64,000 bases of DNA, taken from positions 62,001-126,000 of the forward strand of contig NZ_JARULD010000005.1 of NCBI RefSeq assembly GCF_029688735.1. Reading direction: 5' to 3'. The translations under genes were made by a program, and so were the position numbers. Of the stretch, positions 43,412-51,989 are shown piece after piece (within the stretch, counting starts at the first letter, position 1; each line of letters begins with the position of its first letter). Origin of the DNA: Qipengyuania flavescens (GTDB lineage: Bacteria; Pseudomonadota; Alphaproteobacteria; Sphingomonadales; Sphingomonadaceae). Under the pieces are notes generated by a model that was not told where the DNA came from, searched no databases, and saw only the letters and a program-made list of their open reading frames with translations.

Positions 43412-44203
43412 TTATCCGTCTGCGTCAGCCTTGGTTGTGACAGCGACGATTTCAGCACCGAAAAGCAGCGCGAATCCGCTGACCCAGAACCAGGTAATCA
43501 GCGCCACGACCGCACCGAGCGAGCCGTAGGTCGCATTGTAATCGGCGAAGTTCGAGGCGTAGAACGCGAATGCCCCGGTGGCGACGATCCAGAGTATGGC
43601 GAAGATCACGGCTCCGCGCAGCGCTGCCGACCAGCCCGCTCGCGGCCCCGCCGGTGCGTAGTGATAGAGCAGCATCGACCCGGCTACGGCGGAGATCGCC
43701 AGCAAGACCAGCCCGATGATCGAGGCCGACGGTCCGGAAAGCGCGGCACTTGCAGCAATGAGGGCAGCCAGGGCGACGACACCGGCGACGCCGGCCAGGG
43801 TGATCGCCAGCGCAACCAGATTGCTTCTCAGGAAGCTGCGCGGTTCGCTCACTTCGAAAGCGATATTGAGGCCGGTCAGGAGTGCATTGGCGGCGCCGCG
43901 TGCTCCTATGAGGGCCAGAACAAGGGCGATGAGTAAACCGAAACCTTTGGCGCCGCCCGACCCTTCGGAGATCTGCTCCAGCTGGTCGCCGATCAGAGTC
44001 GCGGCGCTCGGCGGCAGCACGTCGGCCAATGTCGTGATGTGCTGCGAAACCGTCGCGGGGTCGGCGAACAACCCATAGCCCAGCACGACCGCACCCAGTG
44101 CCGGAACGAGCGCCAGCAGCGCGTAATGCGCGATCCCGGCTGCGACGAGCGAGATATTGTTCTCGCTCCCCGCGGCCCAGGCGGATTTCAAACGGTCAAG
44201 CAA
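43412..44203 (-). CDS. YihY/BrkB family membrane protein
   Basis: 263 residues from a TTG start with no nearby ATG. About six membrane helices. YALLALVPALGAVVLGYGLFADPATV, GAKGFGLLIALVLALIGARGAANALLTGLNIAF and YGSLGAVVALITWFWVSGFALLFGAEIVAV follow the BrkB plan. BrkB-like proteins are inner-membrane proteins of uncertain role (the RNase BN annotation is historical and wrong). Near the fdxA gene, 9 bases upstream of its stop side. Confidence 0.85.
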   Translation of the reverse strand: MLDRLKSAWAAGSENNISLVAAGIAHYALLALVPALGAVVLGYGLFADPATVSQHITTLADVLPPSAATLIGDQLEQISEGSGGAKGFGLLIALVLALIGARGAANALLTGLNIAFEVSEPRSFLRSNLVALAITLAGVAGVVALAALIAASAALSGPSASIIGLVLLAISAVAGSMLLYHYAPAGPRAGWSAALRGAVIFAILWIVATGAFAFYASNFADYNATYGSLGAVVALITWFWVSGFALLFGAEIVAVTTKADADG

Positions 44204-44212
44204 TGGATCGGA

Positions 44213-44551
44213 TCAATCGCCCTCGCCGGGCTCGGCGGAGAAGTACTTCTCGTACTTGTCTTCCTCGTCCTTGTGCTCGTCGGCGTCGGCAGGCGGCTCC
44301 TTGCTCTGCGTGATGTTCGGCCATTCGGCGGAGAACTTCGTGTTGAGCTCGAGCCACTTTTCGAGATTGTCCTCGGTATCGGGCAGGATCGCCTCGGCCG
44401 GGCATTCCGGCTCGCACACGCCGCAGTCGATGCATTCGCTGGGATTGATGACGAGCATGTTCTCGCCCTCGTAGAAACAGTCGACCGGGCACACTTCGAC
44501 GCAGTCGGTATATTTGCATTTGATGCAGGCGTCGGTGACGACATAGGTCAT
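44213..44551 (-). CDS. fdxA: ferredoxin FdxA (7Fe type)
   Basis: 112 residues. The cluster ligands lie in [17 protein letters not shown] and [15 protein letters not shown], giving one [3Fe-4S] and one [4Fe-4S] site, followed by the FdxA extension [16 protein letters not shown]. It transfers electrons in the cytoplasm. Lies between BrkB and the S4-domain gene, all leftward. Confidence 0.95.
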   Translation of the reverse strand: MTYVVTDACIKCKYTDCVEVCPVDCFYEGENMLVINPSECIDCGVCEPECPAEAILPDTEDNLEKWLELNTKFSAEWPNITQSKEPPADADEHKDEEDKYEKYFSAEPGEGD

Positions 44552-44605
44552 TGGGTCGGTGATCCTTCGCGAAGTGTTTACCTGGTTCGGTGCTGCTAGG
44601 GCCGA

Positions 44606-44863
44606 TCATCCGTTCGGGTCAAGCTCCCGATAGCAGGCTTGCGCTTCGCGCGGCGGGCCGCGGCGCTCGGGCAGCTCCAGTACTTCGACCAGCCGCACCT
44701 GATTGCCCAGCGGGATCGTGAGGACGTCGCCAACCCGAATATCGAGTGAGCCGCGCAATACCCGCTCGCCGTTGCGGCGGATATAGCCCTGATCGACCAG
44801 CTTCTGTGCCGCGCTGCGCGTGCGGGCAAAGCGCAGGGTGCAGAGCAGCCGGTCGATCCTCAT
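44606..44863 (-). CDS. S4-domain RNA-binding protein (Hsp15-like)
   Basis: 85 residues, essentially one S4 domain: RIDRLLCTLRFARTRSAAQKLVDQGYIRRNGERVL. Hsp15 binds 50S subunits that carry a stalled nascent chain. It is shorter than E. coli Hsp15, as usual in alphaproteobacteria. The gene follows the Suv3-like helicase gene at a 20-base gap on the same strand, so an RNA-related pair. Confidence 0.88.
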   Translation of the reverse strand: MRIDRLLCTLRFARTRSAAQKLVDQGYIRRNGERVLRGSLDIRVGDVLTIPLGNQVRLVEVLELPERRGPPREAQACYRELDPNG

Positions 44864-44883
44864 TCGGCGCTCATGCCGTCATG

Positions 44884-47457
44884 TCAGCTGAGGAGGTCGG
44901 CGAGGCCGGCGAAAGCACTGCCCTCGCGCGGTTTGGCAGGAGCGGCGCGCTGCTGCTTGCGGCGCGATGGGCGCCACTCCCAGCGGTCGGGGCGCGGTGG
45001 GCCGAACTGCCCTTCGGCAAGCGGTTTGGCGCGTTGAACCCGGAAGCCTGCGACACCTAACAAGCGAATGGCGTTGTTCTCTTCCAGTCCGATCGAGACC
45101 GGCAGCGCCAGGTCGAGGACGAACTTGCGCCTGCGATCCTTGGCTTGTGCCTTGGCGCGGGTTTCGTGCGCCGCGCGAAGGATCTTCTCCGCCAGATCGA
45201 TGCGGATCGCCTGGTCGCCGGCAGGGCGATAGCCGGACGGCAGCTTCTTGCCGCCCGGGATGACCGGCAACATCGCCTCCTGCAGCGGACGACGATCCAC
45301 ACCCAGCGCATGCAGCAGCTGACGGGGGGCAGGCTTGAGCAGGAGCGGCGAGAAGATGTCCAGCGCGCCGAAAGTCACGCCGATCTTGCGCAGGAAGGGC
45401 CGCATCTCCTTCGGCAGATGCTCGATCCCCGCTTTCTCGCGGCTGGTGTAGCCATGGCCCGCGATGAGATTGAGGAGCAGTGCGCGCGCTTGCGATCCCG
45501 CCTCCGGATTGGCGGAAGCGTGGTGCATCTTTTCGAGCGGAGCGAGGGGTTCCAGCTTCGCAGCTAGCCATGCCTCGAGCGCTGCGAGCAATTTGGTGCG
45601 TGGCCCTTCCGGCAAGGCCTTCACCTCGGGCGTGGGTTGCAGCAACGGCGTCGCGGTGCCGTCGCGCTGTTTGAGCCTCGCCAGCGGCTGGCCGTTCCAG
45701 CGCAGTTCGCCGCGCGCGATTTCGAGCTCTTCCAGGCCCGACGCCGCCAGCGCCTCTGCCTTCTCTCCCAGCAGGCGAGGGAGCGCTTTCTCGGCCGCGG
45801 CGAGCAACATGCGGCGGTCTTCGTGCCGGGCCGAGGGATCCACCGTGAAGCGCAGCCCTTGGATGGTGCCCATCGGCTCGCCTTCCACGCTTACCGCGCC
45901 ATCGTCGGCGAGCTCGATCGGTAACAGGTCGGGATTTTCGCCCAGCGATTTCATGAGTATTGCCGTCCTCCGATTGACGAATCTTTCCGTAAGCCGCGCG
46001 TGCAATGCGTCCGACAGCTTGGCTTCGACTGCCCGCGCGCGCGACGCCATTTCGTCACGCGCCAGCACCCAGTCGGGCCGCTGGCAGATATAGGCCCAGC
46101 TGCGAATCGCGGCGATGCGCCCCTGCAGCGTATCGATGTCGCCGGACATATTGTCGAGTTCGCTGATCCGCGCGGCGACATAGTCGGCCCCGAGATAGCC
46201 TTCGCGCAAATCCTGCCACAGCCGCGCGACGAAGCGGGCGTGGACATCCGGCCCCCGCTGGCGGAAGTCGGGCAGCGAACAGGCCTCCCAGAAGCGGCGG
46301 ACGTTCCCCGGCCCTCGGATCGTCTGGCCGAGCGGCTCTTCGGCCAGGCGTTTGAGAGTCGCGAGATCGATCGCTTCCGGCGCCAGGCGCAGGACGGGAT
46401 CGTTCGGCGAGGCTTCGAGATCTGCGATCAGCGTTCCGAGCGAATCGAAACGCGGCTCGGGCTCGCGCCAGAACAGATGTGTCAGCGGCGCGAAGCGATG
46501 CTCCTCGACCGCGTATACCTCTTCCTCGGTGAACTCGGGGGTTGCACTACCACGGTTCTGCCCGCCCAGCGTGCCGAAAGTCCCGTCGCGCTGATGGCGT
46601 CCTGCGCGCCCTGCAATCTGGGCCATCTCCGCCGGAAGGAGCCGCCGCATTCGCTGCCCGTCGAACTTGGAGAGGCCCGCGAAGGCGACATGCGTCACAT
46701 CGAGATTGAGCCCCATACCGATGGCATCGGTGGCGACGATGTAATCGACCTCGCCGTTCTGGAACAGCTCGACCTGCTTGTTGCGCGTCTCCGGGCTCAG
46801 CGCGCCCATGACGACGGCGGCACCGCCGCGGAAACGGCGCAGCATCTCGGCCACCGTGTAGACCTGCTCCGCACTGAAGGCGACGATGGCGCTGCGCGGC
46901 GGCAGGCGGGAGAGCTTGCGCGGACCGATATGCGTCAATGTGGAAAAGCGCGGCCGGTCGGAGACCTCCGCGTCCGGCACGAGTTCGCGCACCAGCGGCT
47001 CAACCGTCGCGCTGCCCAGCAGCATCGTCTCTTCGCGACCGCGTGTGTTGAGCAGCCGGTCGGTGAAAATATGCCCCCGCTCGCGATCGGCGGCCAGCTG
47101 CACCTCGTCCAGCCCGACGAAGGCCGCGCCTGCGCCGTCGCGCGGCATCGCCTCGACCGTGCAGCACATGTAGCGCGCGTTCGGCGGCTCTATCCGTTCC
47201 TCGCCGGTAATCAGCGCGACATTCGCATCGCCCTTGATTGCCCGCACCCGGTCGTAGACCTCGCGCGCCAGCAAACGCAGCGGGAAGCCCATGCATCCGC
47301 TGGAATGGCCGCACATACGCTCGATGGCGAGGTGCGTCTTGCCGGTGTTGGTGGGCCCGAGGACCGCCTTGATCGCGCTATCCTGCACGCGGTCTTCAGT
47401 GGCAGGCTCGCGCCGTGCTCGCAACCGTCGGGCGATCGAGACGTCGACTCGTCGCAT
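44884..47457 (-). CDS. Suv3-like superfamily 2 DExH/D RNA helicase
   Basis: 857 residues. Motif I is GPTNTGKTHLA, motif II in FVGLDEVQLAADRERG (DEVQ), motif III LLGSATVE, followed by TDAIGMGLNLDVTHVAFAGL and the motif VI AQIAGRAGRHQRDGTFG. A helical C-terminal region follows (about 400-857). This matches the SUV3 family (mitochondrial RNA degradosome helicase), common in alphaproteobacteria and thought to work with exoribonuclease. Start chosen at ATG 47457; the longer in-frame extension is not protein-like. Ends with a Lys/Arg-rich tail. Confidence 0.9.
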   Translation of the reverse strand: MRRVDVSIARRLRARREPATEDRVQDSAIKAVLGPTNTGKTHLAIERMCGHSSGCMGFPLRLLAREVYDRVRAIKGDANVALITGEERIEPPNARYMCCTVEAMPRDGAGAAFVGLDEVQLAADRERGHIFTDRLLNTRGREETMLLGSATVEPLVRELVPDAEVSDRPRFSTLTHIGPRKLSRLPPRSAIVAFSAEQVYTVAEMLRRFRGGAAVVMGALSPETRNKQVELFQNGEVDYIVATDAIGMGLNLDVTHVAFAGLSKFDGQRMRRLLPAEMAQIAGRAGRHQRDGTFGTLGGQNRGSATPEFTEEEVYAVEEHRFAPLTHLFWREPEPRFDSLGTLIADLEASPNDPVLRLAPEAIDLATLKRLAEEPLGQTIRGPGNVRRFWEACSLPDFRQRGPDVHARFVARLWQDLREGYLGADYVAARISELDNMSGDIDTLQGRIAAIRSWAYICQRPDWVLARDEMASRARAVEAKLSDALHARLTERFVNRRTAILMKSLGENPDLLPIELADDGAVSVEGEPMGTIQGLRFTVDPSARHEDRRMLLAAAEKALPRLLGEKAEALAASGLEELEIARGELRWNGQPLARLKQRDGTATPLLQPTPEVKALPEGPRTKLLAALEAWLAAKLEPLAPLEKMHHASANPEAGSQARALLLNLIAGHGYTSREKAGIEHLPKEMRPFLRKIGVTFGALDIFSPLLLKPAPRQLLHALGVDRRPLQEAMLPVIPGGKKLPSGYRPAGDQAIRIDLAEKILRAAHETRAKAQAKDRRRKFVLDLALPVSIGLEENNAIRLLGVAGFRVQRAKPLAEGQFGPPRPDRWEWRPSRRKQQRAAPAKPREGSAFAGLADLLS

Positions 47458-47565
47458 ACCGGACTCGGGTCGGCGCAGTTTAAGTCTGCGTTTACTTTGT
47501 TTTGGCAGGGAAAGCGGGCAAAGGTCCCGCAAGGGTCGGGTCGATCGCTCACGCACGGATCGACC

Positions 47566-49194
47566 ATGGACGGAGGGTCACGCGTGTATAGGTCCCATGG
47601 GGACAGCGAGCAAAGCGATCTGCACACCGCATCGGCGAGCGCCGGTGCGGGCGCTGCTGCGCTCGCGCACGATCAGATATTGTCTGACACGCAGTCTACC
47701 GGCTTTTTTCTCGCCACGCTGCGCGATCAGCTCTCCGCGCGGATCGCGTCGGTCGATTTTGCGCCGGACCTCGGTAGCGAGATCGGCAGCCGCCGCTGGT
47801 TCCGCGGTCTTGGCACCTTCGTCGGGCTCTCCGCCGCTGCGCTGGCCTTCTGGCCGAGCTTCGCGCCGCTGGAGGCCGCGCCGCCAGCGCATGTCGACGA
47901 TGCCGTCCGCTCCGAATACCGCAGCCAGATGATCCTGCCGTTGGCGCTGGGGGCCGACAGCGGCCGCCGCATGGGTGCGACCTCGCTGGTCGAACCGCTG
48001 GCGCAAGCGCCCGAGCGCCCGCGCATCGAACTTGTCGCGACCCTCTCGCGCGGCGACGATTTCGAACGGATGTTGCGCCGCGCCGGCCTCGGTCGCGAGG
48101 ATACGCAGCTGGTCACCGACATGGTCGGCAGGGCCATGCCGCTGGGCGAGATCGAACCCGGTACGCGAATCGACATCGTGCTGGGCCGCAGGAACGGCAC
48201 CGGCGAACCGCGCCCGCTGGAAGAGCTCGCTTTCCGCGCCCGCTTCGATCTGGAACTGTCCGTCGGACGGCTGGACGAGGGCGGTCCGCTGACGCTCGTG
48301 CGCAAGCCGATCCGCGTCGACGACACGCCGCTGCGCATTCGTGGCGTCGTCGGCGACAGCCTCTACCGCTCCGCCCGCGCTGCCGGAGCGCCCGCCAGCG
48401 CCGTGCAAGCCTATCTCAAAACGCTGGGCCAGCACGTAAACCTCGATCGCGAGATCCGCTCCACCGATACGTTCGATTTCATCATTGCGCATCGCCGTGC
48501 GGCCACGGGCGAGCGCCAGGCCGGGCAGCTGCTGTATGCCGGTGTCGAGCGGGGCGACAAACCGCGAGTGCAGCTGATGCGCTGGGGCACGGATGGCGAG
48601 TTTTACGAAGCCTCCGGCGTCGGCGAACAGCGCGGTGGGTTGATGGCCCCTGTGCCGGGCCGGATGAGTTCGCGCTACGGCATGCGCCGCCACCCGATTC
48701 TCGGCTACAAACGGATGCACGCAGGTCTGGACTACAAGGCACGCCACGGCACGCCGATCGTCGCGGTCACCGATGGCCGCGTTCTCTCGGCCGGGCGTGC
48801 AGGCGGATGTGGCAATGCCGTAAAGCTACGCCACGATGGCGGGATCGACACACGCTATTGTCACATGAGCCGCATGGCGGTGGACCGCGGCCAGCGCGTG
48901 CGGCGCGGGCAGGTGATCGGCTATGTCGGCTCTACCGGCCTCTCGACCGGGCCCCACTTGCATTACGAGATGTATCGCGGCGGGCGCTCTATCGACCCGG
49001 CTTCGGTCAAATATGTGACCCGCGCCCAGCTAAGCGGTGCGGAACTCGCTCGCTTTCAAGGTGCGCTGGAGAAGCTGCGCCAGGTCGAAGCCGGTGCCGC
49101 GCTGGCCGAACTCGCACCGACTGCGAGCGAAACGGCGGCGGAAACCCCGCAACGCGAGATCGACAAGGTCGAGCGCAAAGAAACGCTGCGCTGA
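47566..49194 (+). CDS. M23 family metallopeptidase, membrane-anchored
   Basis: 542 residues. A hydrophobic helix (FRGLGTFVGLSAAALAFWPSF) at about residues 78-100 anchors the protein. A LysM-like or pre-peptidase region follows (GDDFERMLRRAGLGREDTQLVTDMVGRA), then the M23 domain with HPILGYKRMHAGLDYKARHGTPI (zinc His and Asp), and the final GLSTGPHLHYEMY. It probably cuts peptidoglycan cross-links or acts as an amidase activator; the residues are intact, so catalysis is expected. Divergent from the Suv3-like gene. Confidence 0.93.
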   Translation: MDGGSRVYRSHGDSEQSDLHTASASAGAGAAALAHDQILSDTQSTGFFLATLRDQLSARIASVDFAPDLGSEIGSRRWFRGLGTFVGLSAAALAFWPSFAPLEAAPPAHVDDAVRSEYRSQMILPLALGADSGRRMGATSLVEPLAQAPERPRIELVATLSRGDDFERMLRRAGLGREDTQLVTDMVGRAMPLGEIEPGTRIDIVLGRRNGTGEPRPLEELAFRARFDLELSVGRLDEGGPLTLVRKPIRVDDTPLRIRGVVGDSLYRSARAAGAPASAVQAYLKTLGQHVNLDREIRSTDTFDFIIAHRRAATGERQAGQLLYAGVERGDKPRVQLMRWGTDGEFYEASGVGEQRGGLMAPVPGRMSSRYGMRRHPILGYKRMHAGLDYKARHGTPIVAVTDGRVLSAGRAGGCGNAVKLRHDGGIDTRYCHMSRMAVDRGQRVRRGQVIGYVGSTGLSTGPHLHYEMYRGGRSIDPASVKYVTRAQLSGAELARFQGALEKLRQVEAGAALAELAPTASETAAETPQREIDKVERKETLR

Positions 49195-49240
49195 CCGGCT
49201 GACGATTGCGCCGCGCCGTGGCTTGCGGCATCTGCGTTCC

Positions 49241-50239
49241 ATGACCAACGCTAGATATCCGAACACCCGCCTGCGCCGAACGCGTGCCCACGCCTGGAGC
49301 CGGCGGATGCACCGCGAGACGGTGATGACTTCGGCGGACCTCATCTGGCCGCTGTTCGTGACCGATGGCTCCGGCGTCGAGGAGCCGATTGCGCGCCTGC
49401 CCGGCGTGTCGCGCTGGTCGGTGGACGGGATTGCGCAGCGTGCGAAGGAAGCGGTCGAGCTGGGCATTCCGTGCATCGCGCTGTTCCCGAATACGCAACC
49501 CGACAAGCGCAGCGATGACGGGGCCGAGGCTTATAATCCCGACAATCTCATGTGCCGCGCGACCAAGGCGGTGCGCGATGCCTGTGGCAGCGACATCGGC
49601 ATCCTGACCGACGTCGCGCTCGATCCCTATACCAGCCACGGGCAGGACGGGCTGCTCGACGAGAGCGGCTATGTCGTGAACGACGATACAGTTGCGGTAC
49701 TCGTCGATCAGGCGGTCAACCAGGCAGAGGCTGGAGCGGACATCATCGCCCCGTCGGACATGATGGACGGCCGCGTGCGGGCGATCCGGATGGCGCTGGA
49801 AATGGGCGGGCACCACAATATCCAGATCATGGCCTATGCGGCTAAATACGCCTCGGTCTTCTACGGGCCATTCCGTGACGCCGTGGGGTCTGGCGGACTG
49901 CTGAAAGGCGACAAGAAAAGCTACCAGATGGATCCCGCAAACGGCGACGAGGCGATGCGCGAGATCGCGATGGATATCGCCGAGGGTGCAGACAGCGTGA
50001 TGGTGAAGCCGGGTCTCTCCTATCTCGACGTGATCTGGCGCGCGAAGGAGCAGTTCCACGTGCCGGTCTTCGCTTATCAGGTGAGCGGCGAATATGCGCT
50101 GATCGAGGCGGGGGCTGCGGCGGGCGTAGCGGACCGCGAGGCGCTGCTGATGGAGAAGCTGCTCGCCTTCAAGCGCGCCGGCTGCTCGGGCGTGCTGACC
50201 TATCACGCGCCGTTCGCCGCGCGTATCCTCAATGGCTGA
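49241..50239 (+). CDS. hemB: porphobilinogen synthase (delta-aminolevulinic acid dehydratase)
   Basis: 332 residues. NTRLRRTRAHAWSRRM start, LIWPLFVTDG, the metal-site region DVALDPYTSHGQDGL (the Cys cluster of zinc enzymes is replaced by Asp/Ala: Mg type), APSDMMDGRV, the active-site Lys in MAYAAKYAS and VMVKPGLSYLDVI. Condenses two ALA into porphobilinogen. The stop overlaps the next gene by 8 bases. Confidence 0.96.
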   Translation: MTNARYPNTRLRRTRAHAWSRRMHRETVMTSADLIWPLFVTDGSGVEEPIARLPGVSRWSVDGIAQRAKEAVELGIPCIALFPNTQPDKRSDDGAEAYNPDNLMCRATKAVRDACGSDIGILTDVALDPYTSHGQDGLLDESGYVVNDDTVAVLVDQAVNQAEAGADIIAPSDMMDGRVRAIRMALEMGGHHNIQIMAYAAKYASVFYGPFRDAVGSGGLLKGDKKSYQMDPANGDEAMREIAMDIAEGADSVMVKPGLSYLDVIWRAKEQFHVPVFAYQVSGEYALIEAGAAAGVADREALLMEKLLAFKRAGCSGVLTYHAPFAARILNG

Positions 50240-50810
50240 CGCTTTCAGGCACGAAACCGAACGGCTGGTCCTGCGCGACTGGCGCGAGGAGGACTGGCCC
50301 CGGTTCTGGGAGCTTTGCAACACCCCCAATGTCATGCGCTGGCTGGGCGGTGTGGCGGATGAGGCCACGCAGGCCGGCGCGCAAGAGCGGCTCGAGGGCT
50401 ATCGCCGCGATCACGGGCACACCTTCTGGGTCTGCGAACGCAAGGCCGATGGCGGGCACCTGTCCGGCGAGATGCTCGGTTTTTGCGGACTGAAGCGCTC
50501 CAATGTCGAGAACGAGTCCGTCTTCGGCATGATGGAGGTCGGCTGGCGCTTGCGTGAAGACGCCTGGGGCCATGGTTACGCAAAGGAGGCTGCTCTCGCT
50601 TCGCTCGATCTCGGCTTCGGGCGCTTCGGAGGGGAAGAGATCGTCGCCCTGACCGTAGCCGGCAATGCGGCAAGCTGGGGTCTGATGCTGCGTCTCGGCA
50701 TGACGCGCCGCGAAGATCTGGACTTCACCGATCCACGCTGGGGGCCTGAGCTAAATCCGACTATCGTGTACTCCATCGACCGCGACACCTGGCAGGCGCG
50801 CGATGGCTGA
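50232..50810 (+). CDS. GNAT family N-acetyltransferase 1 (RimJ/RimL-like)
   Basis: 192 residues. ETERLVLRDWREEDWPRFWELC at the start and the acetyl-CoA motif GWRLREDAWGHGYAKEAALASLDLGF place it with RimJ/RimL-type acetyltransferases (COG1670). Substrate unknown. It overlaps hemB by ATGGCTGA and the second GNAT gene by the same octamer. Probably translationally coupled. Confidence 0.9.
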   Translation: MADAFRHETERLVLRDWREEDWPRFWELCNTPNVMRWLGGVADEATQAGAQERLEGYRRDHGHTFWVCERKADGGHLSGEMLGFCGLKRSNVENESVFGMMEVGWRLREDAWGHGYAKEAALASLDLGFGRFGGEEIVALTVAGNAASWGLMLRLGMTRREDLDFTDPRWGPELNPTIVYSIDRDTWQARDG

Positions 50811-51345
50811 TATCGTCGCCGAAACCGAGCGCCTTATCCTGCGCACTGTGAATGAGGGTGACGAAGCGGACCACGCCCGCCTGCTCAACTCTCCGACGAT
50901 CATGAAATTCATCGGCGGCATGATGGAGCCTGCCGAGATCGAGCAGCGGCACGCCAAGGCCATGGCGATGTATGCGCGCGAAGGTTTCAGCTTTCTGTTC
51001 GTGATCGAGAAGGCGAGCGGCGAGATGGTCGGCTATTGCGGCATCAAGCGCGTCGACGATCCGGCCGCGCCGAATATCGGGGACCACGAGATCGGCTGGA
51101 AAATCCGCGAGGATCGGTGGGGTAGGGGCTATGCGAGCGAGGCCATGCGCGCGGTGATCGACTGGGCCTTCACCCGCGTCCACGCACCGCATGTCGTCGC
51201 CATCACCGCTCCGGACAATACGGCAAGCTGGAAGCTGATGGAAAAACTCGGCATGATGCGGCGTGATGATCTGGACTTCGAAGCCGAGCACGGCCCGCTG
51301 ATCCAGTATTCGCTGACCGCAAATCAATGGGAGAGCGCGGCTTGA
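50803..51345 (+). CDS. GNAT family N-acetyltransferase 2 (RimJ/RimL-like)
   Basis: 180 residues. AETERLILRTVNEGDEADHARLLN and the acetyl-CoA loop KIREDRWGRGYASEAMRAVIDWAF, same subfamily as its left neighbour; the endings NTASWKLMEKLGMMRRDDLDF and NAASWGLMLRLGMTRREDLDF are clearly paralogous. A tandem duplication is likely. Overlaps the carbonic anhydrase gene by 19 bases if that starts at ATG 51327. Confidence 0.9.
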   Translation: MADIVAETERLILRTVNEGDEADHARLLNSPTIMKFIGGMMEPAEIEQRHAKAMAMYAREGFSFLFVIEKASGEMVGYCGIKRVDDPAAPNIGDHEIGWKIREDRWGRGYASEAMRAVIDWAFTRVHAPHVVAITAPDNTASWKLMEKLGMMRRDDLDFEAEHGPLIQYSLTANQWESAA

Positions 51346-51914
51346 GTATTCATCGCCCCGGAGTGACCATCATCCCGATCCACGGCCACACGCCGAAAAT
51401 CCACGACAGCGCGTTCATCGCGCCCGGTTGCACCATCGTCGGCAATGTCGAGATCGGGGCCGACAGCTCGGTCTGGTACAATTGCGTGCTGCGCGCCGAT
51501 GTCAGCCGCATCGTGATCGGCGAACGCTCCAACATCCAGGACGGCAGCGTCTGTCACTGCGACCCGGAGCGACCCGGCGACCCCGACGGCTCGCCGCTGA
51601 TCATCGGCGACGACGTGCTGGTCGGGCACATGGCAATGGTTCACGGCTGCATCATAGAGGACCGAGGTTTCGTCGGCCTCGGCGCGATTGCGATGAACAA
51701 GGCGGTCATAGGTAGCGACGCAATGCTCGCGGCCGGCGCCATGCTCACCGAGGGCAAGGTGATGGGCGCGCGCGAGCTGTGGGGCGGCCGCCCGGCGCGC
51801 AAGATGCGCGACCTCGACGATGCAGCCATCGCCGGGATGCGCATGGGCGTGGCGCATTATGCGGAGAACGCCAAGGCGCATGGCAAGGCGATCGGAGAAG
51901 CGGACTTGGGCTAA
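51327..51914 (+). CDS. gamma-carbonic anhydrase family protein
   Basis: 195 residues from ATG 51327; TTG 51342, with GGGAGAG before it, is an alternative. Left-handed beta-helix hexapeptide repeats (APGCTIVGNVEIGADSSVWYNCVLRADVSRIVIGERSNIQDGSVCHCD), then the metal ligands His in SVCHCD and in DVLVGHMAMVHGC. This is the YrdA/PaaY-like gamma-CA group; many members bind metal but have little CO2 hydratase activity. A strong terminator follows the stop directly. Confidence 0.92.
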   Translation: MGERGLSIHRPGVTIIPIHGHTPKIHDSAFIAPGCTIVGNVEIGADSSVWYNCVLRADVSRIVIGERSNIQDGSVCHCDPERPGDPDGSPLIIGDDVLVGHMAMVHGCIIEDRGFVGLGAIAMNKAVIGSDAMLAAGAMLTEGKVMGARELWGGRPARKMRDLDDAAIAGMRMGVAHYAENAKAHGKAIGEADLG

Positions 51915-51935
51915 GTCGCGCGGCGCGACTTTTTT
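51914..51935 (+). terminator. intrinsic terminator ending the hemB-GNAT-gamma-CA operon, built from the 17-base hairpin repeat
   Basis: AGTCGCG-CGG-CGCGACT (51914-51930) followed directly by TTTTT (51931-51935), starting at the last base of the stop codon. Same 17-mer as 38559-38575. A second, perfect hairpin GCCTTCGAC-GGAT-GTCGAAGGC follows at 51949-51970, without a T-run, before the convergent ligase gene. Confidence 0.85.
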
Positions 51936-51989
51936 GGTCTGGGTGCAAGCCTTCGACGGATGTCGAAGGCGCACCTTAAAAAACCAAAC

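Noticed and set aside
46000..47565. Plus-strand extension upstream of the M23 peptidase gene
   Set aside because: It is antisense to the Suv3-like helicase; the M23 signal and domain start after ATG 47566.
50051..50066. CACGTG core inside hemB as a further parS
   Set aside because: Only the left half (GTTCCACGTG) matches; the right half does not (CCGGT). Other CACGTG words, at about 40315, 60788 and 61687, also fail.
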